Source: Agarivorans sp. Alg241-V36
GTDB lineage: Bacteria; Pseudomonadota; Gammaproteobacteria; Enterobacterales; Celerinatantimonadaceae
DNA: 64,000 bases
Reading direction: 5' to 3'
Assembly: GCF_900537085.1 (NCBI RefSeq)
Contig: NZ_UNRE01000004.1
Coordinates: 186,001-250,000, forward strand
A program made the translations under genes and the position numbers. Below are positions 19,794-29,225 of the stretch, one piece after another; position 1 is the first letter of the stretch, and each line of letters opens with the position of its first letter. The notes below the pieces were generated by a model. It saw nothing but the letters and a program-made list of their open reading frames with translations, was not told where the DNA came from and searched no databases.

Positions 19794-21686
19794 TTACTCC
19801 AACCAAGAAATGTTACGAATTTCTATGTTGCTTAAGGTTGGCGCACTGCCACCAGATTCAGCATAAAGATCCGCAATAGTGAACGGTGAGTTAACCACGC
19901 TAAGATCGGCAGCAGCAAAGTTAGAGAAGCTGCTTAAGCTAATAGTGTGTTCAACCCACTGGTCAGTTAGGGTGTAACCTTGGCCTTCGTTAAAGCGAAC
20001 CCAATGGTTAGTGCCGCCCGAACCCGTTGTTTGGAAACCAAGGTAGAAGCCATAAGCTGCATCGCCTTTAATTTCGAAGGTGATCTGGGTAGAACTTGAA
20101 AGGTTGCTAGTTTGTCCAGGAATACCAACACCAGCGCCCCAACCCCAATCTTTAGCGGTGGCAGGGTCTGAAGCAATAGTTAATACGCCAGTAGTATCAT
20201 CTACTCCAGCCCAAGCGGTAGCTGGGCTATCCCAACCATAAGCAACAGCGCCTTCGTATAAAGCAGTATTCAATACTACAAACTCGCCCTCTTCAGGAGG
20301 AGTAACAACAGGAGCATACGGAGGTGGTAAAATAGTTGCCATTAAAGTATCAAAGTCACCGCCAAAGCTGGCTGTAAACGACGATACATCACCACGGGTT
20401 AAGCCAGCGCTGTTTAAGGCATCTACTTTATCCCAGGCCAGGTACTTAACGTTGCCGTCAATATCAATTAAGCCAAAGTGTTTTTCTGAGTGGCTAGGGT
20501 TGCTTTCATCGCCCTTCCATGGCTCGTCAAAGGCTTGGAAGAAAAACAGTGACGCACCAAAATCGTTGGAAAAAGTACGCATTGCATCATAAAAAGCTTT
20601 TTGCTTGTACTCGTCGGCAGCCTGGGTACCGCCAGCACCAAAATTTTCATTTGAAACTGTAGACCAGCCAGTTTCACCAATGTGAATTTGCTTGCTCGAA
20701 TCAATGGTGTTAATGAAGTCTTGTGCCACTTTAATTTGTGACACGGTATGCAGGTAGGCTTTATCCATTGCTGAATCAACTTGCTCCTGCACAGTCAATT
20801 CTTGCTCGCTGGCAGGTACTTTCCAGTCAGCAGAAAAAGTAGGGTCGTAAAGGGTGTCATGGTGAGCATAAGTATGCAAAGACACATAGTCTACCGCTTC
20901 AATTAATGCGATAAGATCTGCTTGCGCACCAATATTGGCACTGTCGTCTATACCAGCCCATACAGCGTGGTTATCAGAACTGGTAATCCAAATATTGGCT
21001 ACCGATGGGTTCTCAGATTTCCACTGCTGTAAGTCGTTAACGTGGCCAAGGATAATACCAGGCACTACGTGGTATTCAGCCCAATTAACCATTGCTTCAT
21101 TACCTACCGCAATCACTTTGATGATTTCTGGGTAAGCTAAGGCAAGCTCTTTAGCTTTCGCCATTTCTAGAGCGTTTTCTGGGTTCTCTTGGTCGTGAAT
21201 CACTGGTTGATCAGTCCATGAGTTTAGAGCATCAATCCATACCCCTAACTGCACATACATTTCAAAAGTTTCGTCTTCGGCCATTAGCTCTGCAATGGCT
21301 TGTAAAAGGTTCTCGGTATTGCTTTTACCATCAAGGCCAATAAAGCCTTGGGTATTGTAGGTGCGGAGCATTTTAATGCCCATGGCCGATAAGATTTGCA
21401 TGTCTTCTTTATGCATATCAACGGTAGGTACATTTACGCCACTTTCTCTTACTGTTGAACGCCAAGCACCATAAGAAATCGCCAAGTAATCGGGGTTACC
21501 CAAGATTACGTCACCGTTTAAGGCGCTAGGATAGACGCTGCCGGGACTAGGCTGAGGAGCAAGCTCGGTGCCAGTGCCTGGGCCAGTTCCCGGATCACCC
21601 AAATCATTAAGGGGCTCATCGGCACAAGCCACTATTAACACCGACATGGCGGCCAGCAAAATTGATTTTAAACTACATATTTTCAT
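19794..21686 (-). CDS. GH17 beta-1,3-glucanase/glucosyltransferase-type lipoprotein with C-terminal binding module
   Basis: A 630-aa lipoprotein (lipobox LIVAC-ADE). After a Gly/Pro-rich linker the GH17 TIM barrel covers about residues 60-440. Acid/base E197 lies in VGNEA and nucleophile E338 in IGETGWST; YVSLHTYAHHD and FFFQAFDEPWKG are further family features. A beta-sandwich module follows (about 480-630). GH17 enzymes cut or transfer beta-1,3-glucan, so this one should act on laminarin at the cell surface. ATG at 21686 is chosen because the lipoprotein signal starts there and GGTGGA precedes it; an upstream in-frame extension lacks both. Confidence 0.9.
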   Translation of the reverse strand: MKICSLKSILLAAMSVLIVACADEPLNDLGDPGTGPGTGTELAPQPSPGSVYPSALNGDVILGNPDYLAISYGAWRSTVRESGVNVPTVDMHKEDMQILSAMGIKMLRTYNTQGFIGLDGKSNTENLLQAIAELMAEDETFEMYVQLGVWIDALNSWTDQPVIHDQENPENALEMAKAKELALAYPEIIKVIAVGNEAMVNWAEYHVVPGIILGHVNDLQQWKSENPSVANIWITSSDNHAVWAGIDDSANIGAQADLIALIEAVDYVSLHTYAHHDTLYDPTFSADWKVPASEQELTVQEQVDSAMDKAYLHTVSQIKVAQDFINTIDSSKQIHIGETGWSTVSNENFGAGGTQAADEYKQKAFYDAMRTFSNDFGASLFFFQAFDEPWKGDESNPSHSEKHFGLIDIDGNVKYLAWDKVDALNSAGLTRGDVSSFTASFGGDFDTLMATILPPPYAPVVTPPEEGEFVVLNTALYEGAVAYGWDSPATAWAGVDDTTGVLTIASDPATAKDWGWGAGVGIPGQTSNLSSSTQITFEIKGDAAYGFYLGFQTTGSGGTNHWVRFNEGQGYTLTDQWVEHTISLSSFSNFAAADLSVVNSPFTIADLYAESGGSAPTLSNIEIRNISWLE

Positions 21687-21776
21687 CTTTTTTCCACCAG
21701 TTAAATTAAAATAATTAACCTGATATTTCCTTGAAAATGAGAATACGTTGAGCGCATTCTCGGTGACTGATAAATG

Positions 21777-21803
21777 CAGAGCCACTAAACATAGTGACTC
21801 TGC
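21777..21803 (-). terminator. Hairpin between module lipoprotein and GH17 gene
   Basis: GCAGAG-C-CACTA pairs with TAGTG-A-CTCTGC around AAACA-type loop, with one mismatch. It lies 9 bp after the stop codon of the upstream lipoprotein gene. Lacking a T-run, it may protect the upstream mRNA segment rather than terminate fully. Confidence 0.5.
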
Positions 21804-21811
21804 AACTTAAG

Positions 21812-24097
21812 TTACGGTTGAGCGCTAAAGCTAATGTTGTCGAAATACATAACTGTTTCAGCCGGGCGAACATCTACGATGGGGTCATCAAAGTCTGGGA
21901 ATACCACCACTTCAACCATATTTCCTTGCGCAGCCGCTGCGGCAAACTCTGGGTGCTGACTAAAATCAAATGTCAGCTCTTCCCACTCACCTACTTTTGT
22001 ATTGCTCGCAAGAAGCTCTGCTCCCCATTGGTTAGCGGCTGCCAACTTAAGACGTACCGCGCTGATTTTGTCTTTATAAACCATCATCTTCACGGTGCTG
22101 TTGCTAGCATTAAGCTCAAAACCTTCTACCGATTTAGTCACTGTACCTGCCCATGGTGCGCCCGCTGCGCGGGCAGTAATTTTGGCCACCGTCGCAGAGC
22201 CGTTAATGCCAGAAGTATCAGGGTTAGCAACAAACTCAATAACTGGGTTGTCGGCGTTTTCAAATACTTCCCAGCTCAAGGTTTTGCTTTCGAAGTCGAT
22301 GCCTTCATCAATGGTTACCGTGTTGTTATCACCAGCGATTGGTGCTTCGGTACCGCCAGTCGAAGACACTTGCACATTGTCGACTAAGTATTTAGAACCG
22401 ATGCCGGTTCCCCAAGCAGGGAAAATCATCACCACGTCAATAGCACTTGGGTCTAGCCCAGCAGCTTGCAACTCACCTAGATCAAAGCTGTAGTGCTTCC
22501 AGGTATCTAGCTCGGGTAGTTCGGCTAGGCTCAATTCTGCGAAATCGCTACCGCCGTTTGACTCAACTTTAAACTTCCAATCGCTAGCACCACCTTCAGC
22601 GGTCAATTTCAAGTCAAACGAGATAGAGCCACCGTTTGCCCAAGCGCTCGCGTCGATAGGCGCTCCATCGGTAGCGCCGTGGTCGGCACGACTACTAAAG
22701 CCATTAACCTGTTCGCCAACAACTTCAAACTCAGTGGCTGCGCCATAATTCTCATCACTGTCTGTCACCACCGTAGGGGTGGTTCCGCCGCAACAATCCC
22801 AGGCTATCCAACTTGGATTAGCGGCATCGTTAAAAATCGCTACCGAGTCACCTTCAGGTGGGTCTACTGGGTCTACTGGGTCTACTGGGTCAGTTGTGTC
22901 TTCTTGTTCTACAAAGGTCACGTCATCCCAGTAAAAAACTTTATCTTCACTGGCGTTGACTAAGAAATCGAAGAAAATTGATTTTTTGTTAAAGGTAAAT
23001 TCTGGGTTAAGTTGCTGAGTACCGTCTGCAACATTGGTAAAGTCGAAGCTAAGTTTTTCCCAAGCTTCTGCCACGGTAGTGTAAGCAAGCACCTCAGCGG
23101 TTTGCGTATCGTCGTCAGCGTTTTCTACTTTAAGCAGCACAGGCACGCCCGATTCAGGTGAATACACCCAAACACTAATGATGCTGCGATCTTGGGTGAT
23201 AGCTAAAGTAGAGGTATCGCCCAGCGTAGTACCAGCCCAATCTTCTGCAGCTGCAGCTTTGGTGGTTTTAATTACCGTAGCGCTAGTGCTGTAAGCAGTA
23301 ATACCATTTAAGGCTGGATTAGCTGCGGATAACTCGGTTACCGCGCCGCCAAAATCAGTCATTGGTAAATCTAGCGATAGTTTTGTACCCGTATCAGCAT
23401 CTGGGTTAGTTGGCTCTACCGGATCAACTGGGTCGGTAGTATTACCATCTGCCACAAACTCTACATTGTCTACGCGGTAAACTGCACCCTCACCTTCACT
23501 CCAAGCAGGGTAGATTAAGATATTATCAATGTTGCTTAAGTCTAAGCCTTGGGTCGCTAAGTCGGCTAGGTTCACACTAACGTGTTGCCAAGTATCTAAC
23601 ACTGGGGCGGTGATCATTACTTCTACTTCTTGACCACCGGCACCATTTTGTTCGCCGCCATTACTTTCTAATTTAAATGCCCAGTTAACATCGCCTGGAC
23701 TGGCTGTCATTTTAAAGTCAAATTCCAAAGTACCAGTGCTTTCCATCGCACTCACATCTAGAGCACCACGTTCACTATCACGTACAAAACCTAACACCGC
23801 AGGCTGAGCATTAATCGCAAACTCGGTTACCATGCCGTAGTCACTCAGCTCAATTGGGTTAGTTGGCGTGGTACCACCACAACAGTCCCACGCTGGCCAG
23901 TAAGGGTTTACCGCATCATTAAACACCAATAGGTCGGTACCTACTGGATCAGTTGGCTCAACCGGGTCGGTTGGCTCTACTGGGTTAGCAGGGGTTTCGC
24001 CATTTACTACTTCGTCAGCACAACCACTTAACGCGATAGCCAAAGCAGTAGCTAATACCGCATTGGCCATTTTGAATTTGTTGTTTGTCACTGTCAT
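21812..24097 (-). CDS. Four-module carbohydrate-binding-like lipoprotein
   Basis: A 761-aa lipoprotein (lipobox ALSGC-ADE) without a visible catalytic domain. Two module types alternate: A (about 55-210), B (235-395), A (425-580), B (600-760). Both A modules hold an unusual AWDCCGGTTPT motif with vicinal cysteines. The B modules share WAGT and variable strand motifs with the last domain of the GH16 at 37394. Acidic Pro/Thr/Asp linkers (TDPVDPVDP and PVEPTDPVEPTD) join the modules. It is the first of four minus-strand glucan genes and has an operator 72 bp upstream. I infer a surface glucan-capturing protein working with the GH17 and GH16 enzymes. AAGGACAC precedes the ATG. Confidence 0.82.
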   Translation of the reverse strand: MTVTNNKFKMANAVLATALAIALSGCADEVVNGETPANPVEPTDPVEPTDPVGTDLLVFNDAVNPYWPAWDCCGGTTPTNPIELSDYGMVTEFAINAQPAVLGFVRDSERGALDVSAMESTGTLEFDFKMTASPGDVNWAFKLESNGGEQNGAGGQEVEVMITAPVLDTWQHVSVNLADLATQGLDLSNIDNILIYPAWSEGEGAVYRVDNVEFVADGNTTDPVDPVEPTNPDADTGTKLSLDLPMTDFGGAVTELSAANPALNGITAYSTSATVIKTTKAAAAEDWAGTTLGDTSTLAITQDRSIISVWVYSPESGVPVLLKVENADDDTQTAEVLAYTTVAEAWEKLSFDFTNVADGTQQLNPEFTFNKKSIFFDFLVNASEDKVFYWDDVTFVEQEDTTDPVDPVDPVDPPEGDSVAIFNDAANPSWIAWDCCGGTTPTVVTDSDENYGAATEFEVVGEQVNGFSSRADHGATDGAPIDASAWANGGSISFDLKLTAEGGASDWKFKVESNGGSDFAELSLAELPELDTWKHYSFDLGELQAAGLDPSAIDVVMIFPAWGTGIGSKYLVDNVQVSSTGGTEAPIAGDNNTVTIDEGIDFESKTLSWEVFENADNPVIEFVANPDTSGINGSATVAKITARAAGAPWAGTVTKSVEGFELNASNSTVKMMVYKDKISAVRLKLAAANQWGAELLASNTKVGEWEELTFDFSQHPEFAAAAAQGNMVEVVVFPDFDDPIVDVRPAETVMYFDNISFSAQP
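22858..22892. repeat. 9-bp tandem repeat in linker coding sequence
   Basis: The unit GTCTACTGG is repeated about three and a half times and encodes a Pro-Val-Asp linker between modules of the lipoprotein at 21812-24097. Such tracts can change length by slippage without breaking the frame. Confidence 0.75.
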
Positions 24098-24168
24098 TCC
24101 ATGTGTCCTTGATAGTTATTAACATCATGTTTTAACTAAAAAACGGATTATTTTTGCCTCCCAAAAAA

Positions 24169-24180
24169 GAAAGCGCTTAC
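24169..24180. promoter_or_regulatory. LacI-type operator, GAAAGCGCTTAC
   Basis: The palindrome lies 72 bp upstream of the start of the four-module lipoprotein gene (minus strand). Confidence 0.82.
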
Positions 24181-24345
24181 TTTTTATTGCTAAAAAAATG
24201 ACTTTTCAGCCAGTCTTTTTGTCCATTAATTTGTTTGGAGCGCAATGCTACATCGCCATTACACGTATAAATAAACAACAGCTACCGGAATCTGTACAGC
24301 GTTACTGCAAGGCTTTACTCAAAATATTGAGGCTCATCACGAAAA

Positions 24346-24357
24346 GTAAGCGTTTTC
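24346..24357. promoter_or_regulatory. Degenerate LacI-type operator, GTAAGCGTTTTC
   Basis: It differs from the motif by one core base (C to T). It sits between the two perfect copies, 177 bp from one and 207 bp from the other, which is the spacing range seen for operator pairs elsewhere in the region. Confidence 0.5.
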
Positions 24358-24552
24358 AAAATATTCTTCATGCAAATCCTATGAAAAGGCTACCAAGATC
24401 AAATGGGCATTAGCTGAAACCCAGCCTAAGTGGGCATTTTTCACCCGTAAACACCCCTTAATAGGTAAAAAACGAGCTAAATGTGACCCAAGTAGAAAAA
24501 CAACCGCCTTTAGATTGCCTACATTTCAATTCTCAAATAGAGTGCCACAAAA

Positions 24553-24564
24553 GAAAGCGCTTTC
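24553..24564. promoter_or_regulatory. LacI-type operator, GAAAGCGCTTTC
   Basis: A perfect palindrome 89 bp upstream of the binding-protein ATG, followed about 18 bp later by TATAGT. Confidence 0.83.
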
Positions 24565-24652
24565 TTTTTGGTTTTTAAGACTTATAGTAAGGGCCTTAAG
24601 CATTAATAGGAAAGCGTACCTAGCGAGAGTGCCGATAAAAAAGGATTATCTA

Positions 24653-26290
24653 ATGCAGAGTAAAACGGTTTTATCTTCAATTATTTGCGGTTTAATGTTG
24701 TCATCAGGAAGCGCAATAGCCAACGACGTTAAACAAGGCGGAACCCTTACCGTACCAATCATTGGTACTGGTTTTGTAGAAAACTACAACCCTTATACTT
24801 CTAAAGACTTATTACACGGTGTGATGTTTGAACCATTAATGGTTTTCAACAACATGACCGGCAAAACTGAATGGCGCCTGGCTAAATCAGCTGAATACTC
24901 TGACGATCTTAAAACCATTAAACTTACCCTTCGTGATGGTTTAACGTGGTCAGATGGTAGCCCACTTACTGCTAAAGACGTTGCCTATAGCTTCACCATG
25001 ACTAAAGAAAATGGTGCATTTGACCAACGTGGTATTTGGACAGACGGCAACCTAATTAGCATTGAAGCAACCAATGACACAACGGTTGAGTTCAAGTTAA
25101 ACCAAGCCGATTCGACCTTTATCTGGAACTTAGAAAAATACCACATCATTCCAGAAAAGGTATGGAGCAAGGTAAGTGATTTAACCACCTTCACTAACCC
25201 TAACCCAATTGGTAGCGGTCCAATGACCGAAGTGAAGTATGTAAAAACCCAGCAAATGGAGTTGTGCCGCAACCCTAACTACTACCTAGAAGGTTTGCCT
25301 CACCTAGATTGTATTACTTACCGTTCTTACAACGACAACTCGCAAATTCAACCCGCTTTAATGAAAGGCGAAATTGACTGGGGTTCAAACTTTATTGCTG
25401 ACATCGACAACACCTTTGTTGCCGCAAGCCCAGAAAACCACCACTACTGGTACCCAGCAAATGACGCGATTCATTTATACGTAAACACTAAAGAAGCGCC
25501 TTTTAGCGATTTAGAATTGCGTAAAGCTTTATCAATGGCATTAGACCGCGAAGCGATTGTAGATATTGCGGCTTATGGCTACCCAACGGTTAACTTTAAT
25601 GCCGGTGGTATTGGTGAACTATACAGCACTTATATTGATGCTGATGTTACAGCTAAATACAAAGACTTAACCACCTACAATCCCGACAAAGCGAACCAAA
25701 TGTTAGACGCAGCTGGTTATGTAGATAAAAGTGGCGATGGCTTCCGCCAAACCAAAGACGGTAAGCGCATCGAGTTTGATATTGAAGTGGTAAACGGCTG
25801 GACCGATTGGATCCAAGTAGTACAAATGGTTACCGAATACTTCGAAGAAGTAGGTGTTAAAGCTAATGTGAAAACCGTTGACTGGGCAGTTTATGACTCG
25901 TCACTAAAAGACAGTAAATACAAAATGTCGATTAACTGGTCGCTAGTGGCTACCCACCCTATTTTGGCTTACCAAGATTACTACTCAAGTTCACGCATTG
26001 GTAAAACATGGCATGGCGGTCATGGTGTTCACTCACCTGAGATTGACGCTTTAATCGAAGGTTTTGGTAAAACTAACGACACTGCAAAACAAGCTGACAT
26101 TATCAAGCAACTGCAAGTATTTAGCGCAGAGAACTTGCCTTTTATTCCGCTATTTTCTAACCCAACTTGGTTCCAATACAACAGTACTAAAATTGTTGGT
26201 TGGCCAAACGCAGAAAACCCATATGTACAGCCAGTATGGTACGACGGTGGTAAACGAGTGTTAATCATTAACAATCTTCACCTTAAGTAA
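24653..26290 (+). CDS. Oligopeptide-type (family 5) ABC substrate-binding protein, probable beta-glucan oligosaccharide binder
   Basis: About 545 aa with signal peptide (LMLSSGSAIA-ND). The family-5 fold is shown by GGTLTVPIIGTGFVENYNPY, LRDGLTWSDGSPLTAKDVAYSF, LNQADSTFIW and the C-terminal LPFIPLFSNPTWFQYNS. Family-5 proteins bind peptides, nickel or oligosaccharides; cellobiose, laminaribiose and chitobiose binders of this type are known. The operator upstream and the phosphorylase downstream favour a beta-1,3-gluco-oligosaccharide ligand (inference). ATG 24653 has AAGGA 7 nt upstream and begins the signal peptide. It is the first of a run of six to seven plus-strand genes. Confidence 0.9.
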   Translation: MQSKTVLSSIICGLMLSSGSAIANDVKQGGTLTVPIIGTGFVENYNPYTSKDLLHGVMFEPLMVFNNMTGKTEWRLAKSAEYSDDLKTIKLTLRDGLTWSDGSPLTAKDVAYSFTMTKENGAFDQRGIWTDGNLISIEATNDTTVEFKLNQADSTFIWNLEKYHIIPEKVWSKVSDLTTFTNPNPIGSGPMTEVKYVKTQQMELCRNPNYYLEGLPHLDCITYRSYNDNSQIQPALMKGEIDWGSNFIADIDNTFVAASPENHHYWYPANDAIHLYVNTKEAPFSDLELRKALSMALDREAIVDIAAYGYPTVNFNAGGIGELYSTYIDADVTAKYKDLTTYNPDKANQMLDAAGYVDKSGDGFRQTKDGKRIEFDIEVVNGWTDWIQVVQMVTEYFEEVGVKANVKTVDWAVYDSSLKDSKYKMSINWSLVATHPILAYQDYYSSSRIGKTWHGGHGVHSPEIDALIEGFGKTNDTAKQADIIKQLQVFSAENLPFIPLFSNPTWFQYNSTKIVGWPNAENPYVQPVWYDGGKRVLIINNLHLK

Positions 26291-26298
26291 CACAACTG

Positions 26299-26322
26299 TA
26301 GAGAGCCACTGGCTGGCTCTCT
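26299..26322 (+). terminator. Intercistronic hairpin after the binding-protein gene
   Basis: GAGAGCCA (26301-26308) pairs with TGGCTCTC (26314-26321) around CTGGC. There is no T-run of note (CTTACTTT follows). It lies in the 48-bp gap before the permease and probably keeps the binding-protein mRNA more abundant than the downstream genes. Confidence 0.6.
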
Positions 26323-26338
26323 TACTTTGGAAAATATT

Positions 26339-27313
26339 ATGAGTTTTTTATTACGCCGACTGGGCTTTTACTTCACAGCCTTCTTGATCGCCATCTCCTT
26401 TAACTTTTTGTTACCCCGGTTAATGCCAGGCGATCCAGTTGACGCATTATTTGCAGCAGCTCAAGGCAGAATGGATCCCGCGCAAATGGACGCGGTAAGA
26501 GAAATGTATGGTTTTATGGATGGCTCGGTTTTTGAGCAATACATCGCCTACATTAAAAGTGTATTTACCTTGGATTTAGGTCCTTCAGTATTAATGTTCC
26601 CGGTGGGAGTAACTGAAGTGATAGGTATGGCCCTGCCATGGACCATGTTCCTTGCCCTAGGTTCACTGATTGTAGCGCTAATTATTGGGGTATCAATTGG
26701 CACCTACGCTTCCTATCGACGTGAAGGATTTTTTGGTCAGGTATTCCCGCCTGTACTCGCCTTTATAAGTAACTTCCCTTACATCGTTACTGCATTATTG
26801 CTGTTCTACTTTTTTGGTTTGCAGTTAGAACTGCTGCCACTGGCTTATACCTACGACCCTACTTTAGACCCTGCCTTTAGTTGGGAGTTTATCGGTAGCG
26901 TACTTAAACACGCCATATTACCCATGGGCTCTATGGTTGTGGTAGGCATTGCCACCTGGGTATTTAACATGCGTAACGCCATGATTAATGTGCTGGGTGA
27001 AGACTATGTGACGATGGCCGAAGCCAAAGGGCTTTCGAGTTTTCGGGTAATGTACCGCTACGCTGGGCGTAACGCTATCTTACCGGTAGCAACTGCTATT
27101 GCCATGGCCATTGGTTTCTCGTTTGCCGGTTCAATCATGACCGAGGTGGTATTTAACTACCAAGGCTTAGGCAACATCTTGCTTAAGGGCATTGTGGCGC
27201 GAGACTACCCACTTATTCAGGCTATTTTGCTCATTCTTGTTACTGCGGTACTTACTGCAAACTTCATCGCCGACCTATTGTATGTCTGGCTTGATCCCCG
27301 TATTTCGAAGTAG
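26339..27313 (+). CDS. ABC transporter permease, DppB/OppB type
   Basis: A 324-aa inner-membrane protein with six hydrophobic segments. The N-terminal FLLRRLGFYFTAFLIAISFNFLLPRLMPGDP is typical of DppB/OppB proteins. The coupling loop is EDYVTMAEAKGLSSFRVMYRYAGRNAILP. The ATG at 26339 is used rather than TTG at 26327, since the DppB-like N-terminus starts there and TTTGGAAAA lies upstream. It forms the channel with the permease that begins 8 bp after its stop codon. Confidence 0.93.
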   Translation: MSFLLRRLGFYFTAFLIAISFNFLLPRLMPGDPVDALFAAAQGRMDPAQMDAVREMYGFMDGSVFEQYIAYIKSVFTLDLGPSVLMFPVGVTEVIGMALPWTMFLALGSLIVALIIGVSIGTYASYRREGFFGQVFPPVLAFISNFPYIVTALLLFYFFGLQLELLPLAYTYDPTLDPAFSWEFIGSVLKHAILPMGSMVVVGIATWVFNMRNAMINVLGEDYVTMAEAKGLSSFRVMYRYAGRNAILPVATAIAMAIGFSFAGSIMTEVVFNYQGLGNILLKGIVARDYPLIQAILLILVTAVLTANFIADLLYVWLDPRISK

Positions 27314-27321
27314 GTTTTACT

Positions 27322-28260
27322 ATGGAACATCATCACAATTCAGCTAAGTGGCGCCAAGTGTTAGCCAAATGTTTAGCCTTTTTTCATGGTAATCCACCGG
27401 CAATTATTGGCGGATTACTAGCCACAATTATTTTGTGTGGCGCTTTATTTGCGCCGGTATTTGCTACGCATGATCCACAAAAACGCGTATCAAGACCTCA
27501 CCAAGCGCCTAGCGCCGAATACATTATGGGTACTACCCGTAACGGCCGTGACGTATTTAGCCAAGTGCTTTTTGGCGCACGTAAGTCACTAACGGTTGCG
27601 ATTACTGCCGGCATTATTGCCATGAGCATTGCGGTAGCCGTTGGCGTTAGCTCTGGCTACTTTGGTGGCAAAATTGATGAATGGTTAAACTTCATAACCA
27701 ATGTATTTTTGGTTTTTCCGCAACTGCCCTTATTGATCGTATTAGCCGCCTTTCTTGGGCAAGTGGGCTCCTTAGTGATAACCGTGCTGCTGGGGGTCAC
27801 CTCCTGGCCATGGGGCGCTAGGGTTATCAGAGCCCAAACCATGGCGATACGAAACAAAGAGTTCATCATCTCGGCCGAGGTAATGGGCGAGTCCAAGCTG
27901 CGCATCATTTTGGTGGAAATCCTTCCTAACTTAGTCTCTATCGTATTTGGTGGCTTTTTGGGTACGGTGATTTACGCCATGGGCTCTGAAGCCGGCTTAG
28001 GCATATTAGGTTTAGGCGACGCCACCGAAGTTAGCTGGGGCTCCATGCTCTACTGGGCGCAGGTTTCTTCTTCTCTATACACCGGCGCATGGTGGGAGAT
28101 GTTAGTACCGGCTTTAGCACTGGCCTTTACCGGTGGTGCACTAGCGCTAATTAACATGTCGATTGACCAAGTAAGTAATCCAAAACTTAAAACGGGTCCG
28201 CATCTAAAAGTATGGAAAAAACTGCAAAAAGCAGCCAATCAACGTCGAGGTTTAGCATGA
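27322..28260 (+). CDS. ABC transporter permease, DppC/OppC type
   Basis: A 312-aa permease. The signature HDPQKRVSRPHQAPSAEYIMGTTRNGRDVFSQVLFGARKSL is the DppC/OppC N-terminal region, followed by transmembrane segments and a coupling loop (NKEFIISAEVMGESKLRIILVEILPN). Its TGA overlaps the ATG of the downstream ATPase (ATGA), a sign of translational coupling. Confidence 0.93.
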   Translation: MEHHHNSAKWRQVLAKCLAFFHGNPPAIIGGLLATIILCGALFAPVFATHDPQKRVSRPHQAPSAEYIMGTTRNGRDVFSQVLFGARKSLTVAITAGIIAMSIAVAVGVSSGYFGGKIDEWLNFITNVFLVFPQLPLLIVLAAFLGQVGSLVITVLLGVTSWPWGARVIRAQTMAIRNKEFIISAEVMGESKLRIILVEILPNLVSIVFGGFLGTVIYAMGSEAGLGILGLGDATEVSWGSMLYWAQVSSSLYTGAWWEMLVPALALAFTGGALALINMSIDQVSNPKLKTGPHLKVWKKLQKAANQRRGLA

Positions 28261-29225
28261 GCCAAGCATTATTAGAGATTAACAACCTAAGTGTTGACTA
28301 TGTTTCACCCAATGGCATTGCTCGCGCGGTAAACAATGTAAGCCTTAGTATTGCCCCAGGCGAAACCCTTGGCCTAGCTGGCGAATCAGGTTGCGGTAAA
28401 AGCACCCTCGCCTTCGCTATTTCACGTTTGCACAAAGCACCTGCGCTGATCCCTGAAGGAGAAATCCTTTATAAAGGCAAAGACGTACTGAAAATGAACG
28501 ACAAACAGCTACGGGCTTTTCGCTGGAACGACACCTCGGTGGTATTCCAAAGTGCCATGAACTCACTTAACCCGGTAATCACCATTGGTGAGCAGCTCAC
28601 CGATGTGATTTTGGCTCACAAACAAGTCAGCCTTAAGCAAGCCAACGAAAAGGCCACTGAATTGCTGTCTGTTGTGGGTATTCATGGCGACCGTTTAAAT
28701 AGCTTCCCCCACCAATTAAGTGGCGGCATGCGTCAACGCGTAGTTATCGCCATCGCCTTAGCGCTAGAGCCAAAGCTAATCATTATGGATGAACCAACCA
28801 CCGCACTAGATGTAGTGGTAGAGCGAGAGATCCTTAATGAGCTTTACGATCTAAAAGAAAAGTTTGGCTTCTCGATTTTGTTCATTAGCCACGACTTAAG
28901 CTTAATGGGCGAAATTGCCGACCGCATTGGTGTGATGTACGCCGGTAACTTAATTGAAATTGGCGACGCTAAAACGGTATTTAACCAACCTAGCCACCCT
29001 TATACCAAAGGTTTGGTATCGTCGTTCCCAACCATTCATGGGCCAAAAGAGCGCTTATATGGGATCCCTGGCGACCCAGTAAACCTGCTCAAATTGCCTA
29101 GCGGCTGTAACTTTCAAGCTCGCTGTAACGATTGTGTAGAGAACTGTAAAAGCGATGAACCAATTTTGCGCGCACAAGCCAGCGGTGTTCATGCTGCTTG
29201 TCATATTTTGGAGGTTCAAAAATGA
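28257..29225 (+). CDS. ABC transporter ATP-binding protein, DppD/OppD type
   Basis: About 322 aa. Walker A GESGCGKST, Q-loop FQSAMNSLNPV, signature LSGGMRQRVVIAIAL, Walker B LIIMDEPTTALD and H-loop FISHDLS are all intact. The C-terminal oligopeptide/dipeptide ATPase tail has four cysteines (CNFQARCNDCVENC), which in this family can bind an Fe-S cluster. The ATG overlaps the stop codon of the permease; the longer frame beginning at 28212 would lie within the permease. Confidence 0.93.
   Translation: MSQALLEINNLSVDYVSPNGIARAVNNVSLSIAPGETLGLAGESGCGKSTLAFAISRLHKAPALIPEGEILYKGKDVLKMNDKQLRAFRWNDTSVVFQSAMNSLNPVITIGEQLTDVILAHKQVSLKQANEKATELLSVVGIHGDRLNSFPHQLSGGMRQRVVIAIALALEPKLIIMDEPTTALDVVVEREILNELYDLKEKFGFSILFISHDLSLMGEIADRIGVMYAGNLIEIGDAKTVFNQPSHPYTKGLVSSFPTIHGPKERLYGIPGDPVNLLKLPSGCNFQARCNDCVENCKSDEPILRAQASGVHAACHILEVQK

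Larger units (their letters stand above)
24098..24652. promoter_or_regulatory. Divergent control region of module lipoprotein and ABC binding protein
   Basis: The 555-bp region between the divergent genes holds three operator-like palindromes (24169, 24346 and 24553). A possible -10 box TATAGT (24583-24588) lies downstream of the last of them. The frame open from 24515 is not used: the protein starts at 24653. I see no other gene. Confidence 0.7.

Noticed and set aside
21794-22387. Plus-strand frame of 197 codons
   Set aside because: It is antisense to the coding sequence of the four-module lipoprotein, whose composition explains the open frame.
24515-24652. Longer N-terminus for the ABC binding protein
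   Set aside because: It would add 46 residues before a normal signal peptide and cover an operator; the ATG at 24653 has its own ribosome-binding site.
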